DNA from: Legionella genomosp. 1
GTDB taxonomy: Bacteria > Pseudomonadota > Gammaproteobacteria > Legionellales > Legionellaceae
Direction: 5' to 3'
DNA length: 8,905 bases
NCBI GenBank assembly: GCA_945889365.1
Contig: CAMDBQ010000046.1
Span: 1-8,905 of the forward strand
Shown here: piece by piece, positions 1 through 5,893 of the stretch
Layout: the number at the start of each line of letters is the position of its first letter
How positions within the stretch are numbered: position 1 is the first letter of the stretch
Notes under the pieces: model-generated
Databases searched by the model: none
Seen by the model: the letters and a program-made list of their open reading frames with translations, nothing else
Told to the model about the DNA's origin: nothing
Position numbers and translations under genes: made by a program

Positions 1-192
1 ACCTGCTGCAGGTTGATCAAATTTTAATGCGACAGCCGTGGGTGTGGTATGGTAGTGATGCCAAGCATGGATCCCCGCCTTCGCGCATAGGCGGGGACGA
101 CAACTCGTGGCTATGGACTCAAACTGGGCGTGAGTTTCCTGACTTGAGGGTAATGATAAGGCCGCGGGACGTCGAGCCGAGCGGTACATCAG
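1..192. other. Intergenic region downstream of mutY
   Basis: No gene is called here. The stretch starts with a short palindrome (ACCTGC-T-GCAGGT, 1-13) cut by the window edge and contains the GC-rich hairpin at 72-97. One plus-strand frame is open from position 3 to 215. It runs through the hairpin and into the mutY 3' end, and its translation resembles no family I know. The tail of an upstream gene could lie in the first bases, but the window is too short to tell. No yggX-like gene, a common partner of mutY, is visible. Confidence 0.5.
72..97. repeat. REP-like GC-rich hairpin repeat
   Basis: A 9-bp perfect inverted repeat, TCCCCGCCT (72-80) and AGGCGGGGA (89-97), encloses an 8-base loop. 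The flanking GGATCC-like and GGGGACGAC bases resemble the dispersed repeats of the GTCATCCCCGC...GCGGGGATCC type found between genes in many proteobacteria. No T tract follows on either strand, so it is not a standard intrinsic terminator. Its place beyond the mutY stop codon suits a 3'-end mRNA stabiliser or a passive repeat. Copy number elsewhere cannot be judged from this window. Confidence 0.65.
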
Positions 193-1245
193 TTACCCAA
201 AAAACCGCTCTATAATCAAACTGACTGGCTTAGCCAATCCCAATCCTTCAATCTCATCCGCCCTAAACCAGCGCCCCGAACACTCAGTAATATCATTCCC
301 TGTAGCACAACTTTGCAAAGACCATGCCATAATATGCAGATGGTAATGACTAAACGAATGTTTGATTTTCATCACATGCCGCAAGTTATCCGTCTGGAGC
401 TGATAGGCGTTTTGAATGTACGACGATGGGCAGACATCCATGTCAATGCTGGGCATGCACCATAACCCACCCCACAGGCCTATGGGAGGGCGTTTTTCGA
501 GGTAAATCATATTTTGTTTATTATGTAACAATACAAATTGTTGATGCTGGGTTGGCAGCGTCTTTTTAGGTTTTTTAAACGGGTAATGAGCCACTACATC
601 GTTCTTATAGGCAAGACAGGTTGTTTGTAATGGACACGAGATGCAATCCGGTTTCTTGGCGCGGCAACAAGTAGCACCCATATCCATAATGGCTTGGGTA
701 TAATCAGCACAGCGCTCTTGAGGCATGCATTCATTAGCCAGGTGCCAAAGTCGTTTTTTTACCTGAGCCAAGCCAGGTAATCCCTCGACTAAAAAGTATC
801 GGCTTAACACGCGTTTGACATTGCCATCCAAAATCGCAGTAGCTTTATTAAATGCCAACGATGCAATGGCCGCAGCGGTTGACTCGCCAATGCCGGGGAG
901 TTTTATCAGGTCGTTCAAATTATTTGGAAATTCATCTTGCAGTTCCGTATGAATGATCTTCGCAGACTGATGTAGATTACGTGCTCGACTGTAATAACCC
1001 AGCCCTGACCAATGTGCTAATACGTCATCTTCTGGGGCTAAAGCTAATGATTTCACATCAGGAAAACGCGACATAAAATTCATAAAATAGGGAATGACCG
1101 TCTTGACTTGCGTCTGTTGCAACATGATTTCTGATATCCAAACTTGATAAGGACTTCGGGGATGCTGCCAAGGTAAATCCTTACGGCCATGCAAATCAAA
1201 CCAGTGTAAAAGAGGTAAAGTGAATGTTTGGTATGGAGTGGGCAT
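193..1245 (-). CDS. mutY: A/G-specific adenine DNA glycosylase MutY
   Basis: This enzyme removes adenine mispaired with 8-oxoguanine or guanine in the GO base-excision repair pathway. The 350-residue protein has the usual family length and every expected part. The HhH-GPD glycosylase domain has catalytic Glu39 in SEIMLQQTQ, the helix-hairpin-helix LPGIGESTAAAI (116-127) and catalytic Asp140 in ILDGNVKRV. The [4Fe-4S] loop is Cys194-X6-Cys201-X2-Cys204-X5-Cys210. The C-terminal NUDIX-like domain (about 233-350), which recognises 8-oxoG, contains FSH at 298-300. The ATG at 1245 puts Glu39 within two residues of its position in E. coli MutY, so the start fits the family, although the upstream AAGAA is a weak ribosome binding site. 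The gene stands alone and is transcribed divergently from the gene at 1466. Confidence 0.97.
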   Translation of the reverse strand: MPTPYQTFTLPLLHWFDLHGRKDLPWQHPRSPYQVWISEIMLQQTQVKTVIPYFMNFMSRFPDVKSLALAPEDDVLAHWSGLGYYSRARNLHQSAKIIHTELQDEFPNNLNDLIKLPGIGESTAAAIASLAFNKATAILDGNVKRVLSRYFLVEGLPGLAQVKKRLWHLANECMPQERCADYTQAIMDMGATCCRAKKPDCISCPLQTTCLAYKNDVVAHYPFKKPKKTLPTQHQQFVLLHNKQNMIYLEKRPPIGLWGGLWCMPSIDMDVCPSSYIQNAYQLQTDNLRHVMKIKHSFSHYHLHIMAWSLQSCATGNDITECSGRWFRADEIEGLGLAKPVSLIIERFFG

Positions 1246-1465
1246 TGTGTTCTTGTATGTTTTATCTTGTGGAATAGTTTACTCTTATGCATGCTGTTTA
1301 TATACCTAGGATAGATTAAATCTGATTCGAACAAAATTTGATGGATATGTATTGCAATTCATTTTGATGAAGTGATAAACTGGCTGTCCTCTGATAAAAA
1401 GAGGGTGTAGATGTTGATGTCTCTTTTCAAGTTGTACTCAGGACGAGTTAATTAGGGGGAGTAGT
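1246..1465. other. Divergent intergenic region, mutY and hypothetical gene
   Basis: This AT-rich stretch must hold the promoters of both divergent genes. The best rightward candidate is TTGCAA (1352-1357) followed after 16 bases by GATAAA, which is only moderate. I found no convincing leftward promoter for mutY. The gene at 1466 has a strong ribosome binding site, GGGGGAG (1455-1461). A weak 5-bp hairpin (CCTCT/AGAGG) lies near 1389-1406. No small gene is evident. Confidence 0.4.
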
Positions 1466-2179
1466 ATGCAACAAAATGAAACGGACGTGATTATACTGAA
1501 GCCTACGTCAGCTTTTTTATCATTTCTCGCAGCCCAACAGCCAGATATCGAGTTACCTGATATTAAAGCGTTGCGCACAAATCACACCGCTTATACCATA
1601 GCCAAGTGTGACAGTGATGAAGCGACACTCGATGAGGTTGATCGGCATTTCCCTGCCATGTTTCGGCATGAAATATGCCGTTTATTAGGCGAGAGTGCGT
1701 GCAATCATTTTGAAGGTAGTTTTCTTGATTTTTTAATGTGCTTTAAATTCGAGCAGCACTCGCAGATCGTGTTGATGGAGCCATCCATTGATAAAGGTCA
1801 TCAACTGCTTTGCGTTAAGCCTCGCTCAGTATTATTAAAATGGATGAAAACAACCCTCTCAGAAGAACAAGCCGAACCGCCTGAAGTGTTTGAGCGTATG
1901 AATCTGGCTCACATCACTGAGAACGCTACAGTCTTGGTAAAAAACTTCAAGGAACTGTCAGAAATCAAGCCATTTATTCAACATTACTATCGGCCTATTT
2001 TTAAAGCTGAAATGTTGCGTATGTGCAGCGATGCTGCTCAATGGCCTGAGATCGATACATTTCAAACGTTCAGACGCTATTTTGCAGTTGAGATTCACAC
2101 GCAGTTGATTCATTTGAATGCAACATCACCAACATTGCGAGATGCCAATCGCCGTCGCAGTTGCGCCCTTGACGCCTGA
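1466..2179 (+). CDS. Conserved-looking hypothetical protein, 237 aa
   Basis: I do not recognise the family. The protein is soluble, with no signal peptide or membrane segment, and mixes helical and beta-like stretches. The segments that look most constrained are HFPAMFRHEICRLLG (61-75), SFLDFLMCFKFE (85-96) and LLCVKPRSVLLKWM (114-127). The second half is helix-rich, with many aromatic and charged residues (for example FIQHYYRPIFKAEM). A strong GGGGGAG ribosome binding site four bases upstream of the ATG, together with unbroken codon use, supports a real gene. Its last 17 codons and stop overlap the 3' end of pilE on the other strand. The basic tail DANRRRSCALDA is therefore antisense to pilin codons and may be a late extension. 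No cofactor or catalytic motif is apparent. Confidence 0.8.
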   Translation: MQQNETDVIILKPTSAFLSFLAAQQPDIELPDIKALRTNHTAYTIAKCDSDEATLDEVDRHFPAMFRHEICRLLGESACNHFEGSFLDFLMCFKFEQHSQIVLMEPSIDKGHQLLCVKPRSVLLKWMKTTLSEEQAEPPEVFERMNLAHITENATVLVKNFKELSEIKPFIQHYYRPIFKAEMLRMCSDAAQWPEIDTFQTFRRYFAVEIHTQLIHLNATSPTLRDANRRRSCALDA

Positions 2180-2533
2180 GCTGTTGAGCGTCAAGGACTG
2201 GCAGCGCGTATCTTGTGCGTTGATCGGTGTTGCTTGTAATGTGTAGGCTTTATCCGTGGTTTGGGTCAGTGACAAGGTATACCAACCCTCGGGTGAAAGC
2301 TGACGACACATGACGTCAGTTGTTTTTCCTGTGCCTAGGGTTGCTGTTTGATAGGTCTCGTGCTCAGCATAATAAGTCTCCATACGGCAGGCTAAATCCA
2401 GCAGCGCCAATTGTCCATCTGTGCGGTGTGCTCGAATGATGTAATCGCGATAACTGGGGTAGCTGATTGTTGCGAGAATGCCTGTGATAACCAAGACTAT
2501 TAATAGCTCAATCAGTGAGAATCCTTTGCTCAT
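2126..2533 (-). CDS. pilE: Type IV minor pilin, PilE-like
   Basis: This is a type IV pilus subunit of the minor pilin (PilE) type, 135 residues long. The leader is only four residues (MSKG), followed by FSLIELLIVLVITGILATISYPSYRD in two parts: FSLIELLIVL, then a hydrophobic helix to about residue 25. This is the prepilin peptidase site. Cleavage after Gly4 would leave an N-terminal Phe, which is then methylated, and Glu at mature position 5 is present for assembly. Cysteines near 48, 75, 110 and 134 can form the C-terminal disulfide loop, and the protein ends in Gln-Cys-Trp, as PilE-type minor pilins often do. The start is the ATG at 2533 rather than the TTG one codon upstream. It overlaps the stop of the J-domain-like gene as TGATG, so translation is probably coupled. 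The usual minor pilin neighbours (fimT, pilV, pilW, pilX, pilY1) are absent here. Confidence 0.88.
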   Translation of the reverse strand: MSKGFSLIELLIVLVITGILATISYPSYRDYIIRAHRTDGQLALLDLACRMETYYAEHETYQTATLGTGKTTDVMCRQLSPEGWYTLSLTQTTDKAYTLQATPINAQDTRCQSLTLNSSGVKGATATAIGISQCW

Positions 2534-2889
2534 CAATCTAATCCAACGCGATCTTGATGCTCATCTTCTTTTAGATGATCACGTGCACGGGTAAGATCGT
2601 TGAATAACGTGTCACATACATCAGCCGGAATTGGTGTTTTTTGATTTGCCTGCTTGTCTGAATGAATGCGTAGCGATCGTTTTTTATATGCTTTATTAAT
2701 TTCAGGGCATGGTTCAAATGTAGTGAGCACTTTATTTTTCAAAAATAACCACAACCTCTTGATGGGTATGACAGTAGTCATTTTTTTAAAATGTGAAGTG
2801 TTCACTAAAAACAGTACCTTTTGAACCATGCCTGCTTTAGTTATGGCGGTTACTTTTTTAATGGATAACTTTACTTTTGTGATAACCAT
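2533..2889 (-). CDS. Small J-domain-like protein with an in-frame palindromic insertion
   Basis: The second half resembles helices II and III of a DnaJ J domain. EINKAYKKRSLRIHSDK (63-79) matches the consensus helix II plus the HPD loop, and TLFNDLTRARDHL (94-106) matches helix III. The signature tripeptide is His-Ser-Asp (76-78) instead of His-Pro-Asp, which in known J proteins would weaken stimulation of DnaK. The ATG has a strong ribosome binding site, GGAGAGAG (plus-strand 2895-2902), and the stop overlaps pilE as TGATG, so this looks translated. Residues about 19-62 are encoded by a 132-bp imperfect palindrome. Without it the protein would be 74 residues and read KLSIKKVTAITK directly into EINKAYKK, a continuous helix I, loop and helix II. 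It is either a working protein with a 44-residue insert or a decaying gene. The J-domain assignment is by eye. Confidence 0.62.
   Translation of the reverse strand: MVITKVKLSIKKVTAITKAGMVQKVLFLVNTSHFKKMTTVIPIKRLWLFLKNKVLTTFEPCPEINKAYKKRSLRIHSDKQANQKTPIPADVCDTLFNDLTRARDHLKEDEHQDRVGLD
2703..2834. repeat. 132-bp imperfect palindrome inside the J-domain-like gene
   Basis: The outer arms are a 13-bp perfect inverted repeat, GGCATGGTTCAAA (2706-2718) and TTTGAACCATGCC (2820-2832). They extend outward to CA/TG with one bulged G, giving limits of 2703 and 2834. A second paired block follows inside: TAGTGAGCACTT (2721-2732) and AAGTGTTCACTA (2796-2807), 11 of 12 bases paired plus one G-T. An ATGAC-agta-GTCAT hairpin (2768-2781) sits at the centre. 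The blocks are separated by 2 bases on one side and 12 on the other. The length is exactly 44 codons and the host reading frame passes through it. I see no clear target duplication. It resembles a miniature inverted-repeat element or an in-gene palindromic element. No second copy is in this window. Confidence 0.75.
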
Positions 2890-2946
2890 AATGACTCTCT
2901 CCGTGTATGGTAATTGAAATTGAACGCTTTTATTACGATCAGGCGC

Positions 2947-2976
2947 ATGTTAACAACATTGCGGGCTATATTGCAA
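2947..2976 (-). promoter_or_regulatory. Possible promoter for the J-domain-like gene and pilE
   Basis: On the minus strand TTGCAA (2976-2971) is followed after 18 bases by TAACAT (2952-2947), which matches four of six positions of a -10 box. This would give a leader of about 50 bases. TTGCAA reads the same on both strands, so this hexamer could serve as the -35 box of both this promoter and the rightward era promoter. The call is weak because the -10 box is poor. Confidence 0.3.
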
Positions 2977-2999
2977 AATATTTGAATGCGTGTTATGAC
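2971..2999 (+). promoter_or_regulatory. Probable era promoter
   Basis: TTGCAA (2971-2976), a 17-base spacer and TATGAC (2994-2999) form a good sigma-70-type promoter. Transcription would begin near 3006, about 64 bases before the era ATG at 3070. Its boxes are nearly identical to those of the toxin-antitoxin promoter at 4001. A start near 3006 excludes the upstream in-frame ATG at 2986 as the era start. Confidence 0.55.
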
Positions 3000-3069
3000 C
3001 AAAACTAACGCTGGTAATCTATCGACCATCTTGTTAAAATGGCACAAAAATAAACAGGAACACAAGTTA

Positions 3070-3954
3070 ATGACAAGCCATTGTGGTTATATTGCACTAG
3101 TTGGGCGGCCTAACGTAGGTAAATCTACATTGCTCAATCGAATTTTAGAACAAAAACTCAGTATCACCTCGCGCAAGCCGCAAACGACGAGGCACAGTAT
3201 TATTGGTATTCGTACGGAAGGCGAGTATCAATTCGTTTACGTTGATACCCCGGGGATTCACCAGGGCTCTAAAAAAGTCATGAACCGCATGATGAATAAA
3301 ACTGCTATTAGCACGCTGCGTGATGTTGATGCGGTGGCATTTTTAGTTGATGGTACGCACTGGGAAGAAGAGGACGAGTATGTTCTTGGCCTGATCAAAA
3401 ATATCGACGTGCCGTGTTTCTTGGTCGTCAATAAAGTCGATAAAATTGTTGATAAAATGCAAATGCTGCCTTGGATTGAGGCCATTCGTCAGCGTCATCC
3501 ATTCACGGCCATCATCCCCATTTCAGCCAAAACCGGTGTTCAGGTTGATGCGTTGCAAGATGCATTGCGTAAGGTTTTGCCAGAAGGCCCGCATATGTAT
3601 GGTGAGGATCAATTTACCGATCGCTCAATACGTTTTTTATGCGCTGAACTGCTGCGAGAGAAAATTTTCCGTCTATGTGGTCAGGAATTGCCTTATTCAA
3701 CTACTGTTGAAATTGAAGCGTATAAAGATGAAGGAACGTTGGTTCGAATTCATGCGCGTATTCTGGTTGAACGCGATAATCACAAGCGCATGATCATTGG
3801 TGACAAGGGCAGTAAGCTCAAGGAAATGGCGAGTAGTGCGCGTGTTGATATGGAAGGCTTGTTAGGTAAAAAAGTGTTTTTACAATGCTGGTGCAAGGTT
3901 AAATCGGGCTGGTCTGATGATGAGCGTGTGTTGAAGTCTTTGGGTTATGATTAA
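3070..3954 (+). CDS. era: GTPase Era, ribosome assembly factor
   Basis: Era is an essential GTPase that binds the 3' end of 16S rRNA and helps mature the 30S subunit. The 294-residue protein carries all G motifs: GRPNVGKS (12-19, P loop), TTRH (39-42, switch I), DTPG (59-62), NKVD (121-124) and SAK (152-154). A C-terminal KH domain follows, with the IIGDKG loop (242-247), and the protein ends KSGWSDDERVLKSLGYD as in E. coli Era. I chose the ATG at 3070 because AGGAA (3056-3060) precedes it by nine bases and the protein then starts, as the family does, a few residues before the first G motif. An in-frame ATG at 2986 would add 28 unconserved residues and lies inside the likely promoter. Upstream, pilE and the J-like gene replace the commonly found rnc. 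Downstream, a toxin-antitoxin pair separates era from recO. Confidence 0.97.
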   Translation: MTSHCGYIALVGRPNVGKSTLLNRILEQKLSITSRKPQTTRHSIIGIRTEGEYQFVYVDTPGIHQGSKKVMNRMMNKTAISTLRDVDAVAFLVDGTHWEEEDEYVLGLIKNIDVPCFLVVNKVDKIVDKMQMLPWIEAIRQRHPFTAIIPISAKTGVQVDALQDALRKVLPEGPHMYGEDQFTDRSIRFLCAELLREKIFRLCGQELPYSTTVEIEAYKDEGTLVRIHARILVERDNHKRMIIGDKGSKLKEMASSARVDMEGLLGKKVFLQCWCKVKSGWSDDERVLKSLGYD

Positions 3955-4000
3955 TATTGCAGACACATTTCAACCCATTTCATCTCCGGCCAATTAATTA

Positions 4001-4029
4001 TTGCAAATTAAATAAATAAGAACTATGAT
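4001..4029 (+). promoter_or_regulatory. Promoter of the toxin-antitoxin operon
   Basis: TTGCAA (4001-4006), exactly 17 bases, then TATGAT (4024-4029) make a strong sigma-70-type promoter in the 99-bp gap after era. Transcription would start near 4036, giving an 18-base leader to the antitoxin ATG at 4054. No terminator lies between era and this promoter, so read-through from era is also likely. Confidence 0.7.
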
Positions 4030-4042
4030 TTAATTTTAAATC
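4027..4042. promoter_or_regulatory. Likely antitoxin operator palindrome
   Basis: GATTTAA (4027-4033) and TTAAATC (4036-4042) are perfect 7-bp inverted half-sites two bases apart. They cover the second half of the -10 box and the predicted transcription start. A second, looser palindrome, TTAATT-N6-AATTAA (3994-4011), overlaps the -35 box. Xre-type antitoxins usually repress their own operon by binding such sites. The region is AT-rich, which raises the chance of accidental palindromes, so the role is inferred from position. Confidence 0.5.
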
Positions 4043-4053
4043 GGATGTGGGTG

Positions 4054-4434
4054 ATGAAAATAGCCGCTTTAAGCACCAATGCACATGAAAAAGAACAGGT
4101 CTTAACCAAAGCTGTGCTCAATATGGCCAACTTTTATGAGTTATCCGGTAAAGATTTGAGCTCCATTATCGGCATGAGCGAGGCGAGCACCACACGCTTG
4201 CATCAAGGCAAGAAGTTGCTTTCTCCCTATACCAAGGAAGGCGAGATGGCCTTGCTTTTGCTCAGGGTGTATCGAAGTCTTAACGCATTAGTCGGCAACA
4301 ATCATACAAAGGCAAAGGCCTGGTTAACCAGTGCCAACCGTAATTTTGAATCTCCTCCGATTGAAAAGCTCAAAACAGTCCATGGCCTGGTTGAAGTAGT
4401 GAACTACCTTGATGCGATGCGTGGAAAAATATGA
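4054..4434 (+). CDS. Xre/MbcA/ParS-type antitoxin (DUF2384)
   Basis: This is the antitoxin of a RES-Xre type II toxin-antitoxin pair, which binds and blocks the RES toxin and probably represses the operon. The 126-residue protein has an N-terminal helix-turn-helix region (about 15-55, with LSSIIGMSEASTTRLHQGK) and a C-terminal toxin-binding domain (about 65-126). The latter shows the family pattern: an LLRVYRSLNALVG helix, AKAWLTSANRNF with Trp90, then a Gly111-X-X-EVVNYLDAM tail. The ATG at 4054 is preferred to the in-frame ATG at 4045, because GGA (4043-4045) is then eight bases upstream and the leader is not too short. The stop overlaps the toxin start by four bases (ATGA), which couples their translation. 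Confidence 0.88.
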   Translation: MKIAALSTNAHEKEQVLTKAVLNMANFYELSGKDLSSIIGMSEASTTRLHQGKKLLSPYTKEGEMALLLLRVYRSLNALVGNNHTKAKAWLTSANRNFESPPIEKLKTVHGLVEVVNYLDAMRGKI

Positions 4435-5150
4435 ATTTGTGGACGTTATGCGAGGGAAACAAGCATATTAAACCGATTAGTGCCGAACCCTGGCGAGTGG
4501 TTGAGGCGCAGCATGTTTTAAGCTCTCGGGATCTGGTCGATACATTAGATGAGCATGATATTCTTGAAAGCTTGCTTGAGGAGTCAAAGCCGCCGGTTAA
4601 CAAAGTCAAAAATTATCTCATTTTTACCCCGTTTCGATACCCGCCATTAAAATATGGATCGCGCTTTGGCTCCACTTTCGAGCCATCCCTGTGGTACGGT
4701 TCGCTTGATCTTGAAACAGCATTTGCAGAGGTTGCATATTATCAATTGCAATTTCAAAACAGTACCGCTGCGGATCTGGATTATGTTGATATTTTACTCA
4801 CCGCGTTTAATACGTCATTGCACACAACGCAGGGTATCGATTTAACGTCTGAACCATTTAATCAATATGCAGAACACATCACGGAAAAAAATACTTATGA
4901 TTATACTCAGCTACTGGGTTCAGGTATGCGTGAATCAGGCGTTGCAGCGTTTTTTTTCTTCTCGGCGAGAGTGCTGAGTCAATCAAAAAATGTAGCTGCG
5001 TTTACCTCGGATGTGTTTTGTAACAAGAAAAGTCAATATGTGTTTAATCAACAGACGTGGGCATGTACGGCTAATAAAAGCGTGGTGGAGTTTACACGAA
5101 TGGGAATTTCAGGGAAAAGCAGATTTTCATTTGATGGAGGGCAGTTTTAA
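4431..5150 (+). CDS. RES-domain toxin
   Basis: RES-family toxins act on NAD+: relatives degrade it (MbcT, an NAD+ phosphorylase) or transfer ADP-ribose (ParT, which modifies Prs). The 239-residue protein has the expected conserved features: RYPPLKYGSRFG (69-80) with Arg78, WYGSLDLETAFAEVAYY (88-104) with Glu100, and FFFFSAR (174-180) with Ser178. These supply the Arg, Glu and Ser after which the family is named. The longer N-terminal part and the RYPP..GSRFG block are closer in feel to ParT-like members than to the short MbcT type, but the exact reaction cannot be decided by eye. It starts within the antitoxin stop codon. The gene appears intact, so the toxin is probably active and held in check by its partner. 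A run of eight T (4950-4957) lies just before the Ser178 codon. The 3' end contains the recO ribosome binding site. Confidence 0.88.
   Translation: MNLWTLCEGNKHIKPISAEPWRVVEAQHVLSSRDLVDTLDEHDILESLLEESKPPVNKVKNYLIFTPFRYPPLKYGSRFGSTFEPSLWYGSLDLETAFAEVAYYQLQFQNSTAADLDYVDILLTAFNTSLHTTQGIDLTSEPFNQYAEHITEKNTYDYTQLLGSGMRESGVAAFFFFSARVLSQSKNVAAFTSDVFCNKKSQYVFNQQTWACTANKSVVEFTRMGISGKSRFSFDGGQF
5136..5141 (+). promoter_or_regulatory. recO ribosome binding site inside the toxin gene
   Basis: GGAGGG at 5136-5141 is the only good ribosome binding site for the recO ATG at 5153. It lies within the last codons of the toxin gene, whose stop is two bases before the recO start. Ribosomes finishing the toxin could re-initiate on recO, so recO output may follow toxin-antitoxin transcription. 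Confidence 0.6.
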
Positions 5151-5152
5151 CA

Positions 5153-5842
5153 ATGATCACTGAGGGCCAGCAAGCCTGGGTTTTATATAAGCGCCCCTCC
5201 GGTGATACTAGCGCGCAGGTGACTTTTTTCTTGCGTGAAAAAGGCGTGGTTAGTGCGCTATGCAAAGGTGGACGCACGCCGAAAAAGCAATCTTTGTTAC
5301 AAGCGTTTACGCCATTATGGTTAACATTTGATGTGCGACGTGACTGGCATTATGTTCGTGATCTTGATGTCATGGCGCAATCGCTGCAACTCACGGGTGA
5401 TTCGTTATTCGCCGGCTTATATGTCAATGAAATTCTCTACCATGGATTGCATCAGCTAGATCCCTGTCCTGCACTCTACGATGCCTATGTACAAACTATG
5501 CAAATATTAGTAAAAAACCCAGAACGCTTGGAAATTGAAGCGGCCCTCAGGCGGTTTGAATGGCAATTCCTGTCAACTTGCGGTTATGAATGTTCATTAA
5601 CGCATGAAGCTCACACATCAATGCCTATCATGCCGGATCATTACTATAATTTTATCGCAGGGGAGGGGTGTGTGTTGGCCAGAAAAGGGATTTCTGGTGA
5701 TTGCATCCTTGCTATGGCGGAAGACAAACTTGACGATCCCACCGTATTAAAAGCTGCAAAATGGATGATGCGCCGCGCGATAGATCATGCCCTCGACGGG
5801 AAACGAATCAAGGCGCGGGAGTTGTATCAGCGACAGCCGTGA
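5153..5842 (+). CDS. recO: DNA repair protein RecO
   Basis: RecO works with RecR (and RecF) to load RecA onto SSB-coated single-stranded DNA in gap repair and recombination. The 229-residue protein is slightly shorter than E. coli RecO (about 242). It has an N-terminal OB fold (about 1-80) with AWVLYKRPSGDTSAQVTFF and GVVSALCKGGRTPKK. A helical domain follows, with SLFAGLYVNEIL (84-95), ALRRFEWQFLSTCGY (131-145) and the terminal LDGKRIKARELYQRQ (214-228), all characteristic of the family. As in enteric RecO, there is no complete four-cysteine zinc site. In many gammaproteobacteria it directly follows era; here the toxin-antitoxin pair intervenes and provides its ribosome binding site. pdxJ, a frequent next gene, is replaced by aceB. 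Confidence 0.94.
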   Translation: MITEGQQAWVLYKRPSGDTSAQVTFFLREKGVVSALCKGGRTPKKQSLLQAFTPLWLTFDVRRDWHYVRDLDVMAQSLQLTGDSLFAGLYVNEILYHGLHQLDPCPALYDAYVQTMQILVKNPERLEIEAALRRFEWQFLSTCGYECSLTHEAHTSMPIMPDHYYNFIAGEGCVLARKGISGDCILAMAEDKLDDPTVLKAAKWMMRRAIDHALDGKRIKARELYQRQP

Positions 5843-5850
5843 TAACCTGA

Positions 5851-5879
5851 TTGACATATAAAGCCATGCGAATTAATCT
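5851..5879 (+). promoter_or_regulatory. Likely aceBA promoter
   Basis: A perfect -35 box TTGACA (5851-5856), 17 bases, then TAATCT (5874-5879) as a weak -10 box lie just after the recO stop. Transcription would start near 5886, giving a leader of about 75 bases that contains the whole palindrome at 5894-5937. The strong -35 and exact spacing are the main support. Confidence 0.5.
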
Positions 5880-5893
5880 TAACTATAACGGTA

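Noticed and set aside
3..215. Plus-strand open frame at the left edge as a gene
   Set aside because: It runs through a GC-rich repeat hairpin and into the mutY 3' end, resembles no family and has no ribosome binding site before its ATG at 27.
2986..3069. Upstream ATG as the era start
   Set aside because: It lies within the probable promoter, has no ribosome binding site, and the added 28 residues are not part of Era. The ATG at 3070 has AGGAA nine bases upstream.
4045..4053. ATG at 4045 as the antitoxin start
   Set aside because: It would leave only about nine leader bases after the predicted transcription start. The ATG at 4054 has GGA at proper distance.
30..5841. Shared 12-base word GCGACAGCCGTG near 30 and near 5830
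   Set aside because: A few 12-base repeats are expected by chance in a window this long, and the flanks do not match.
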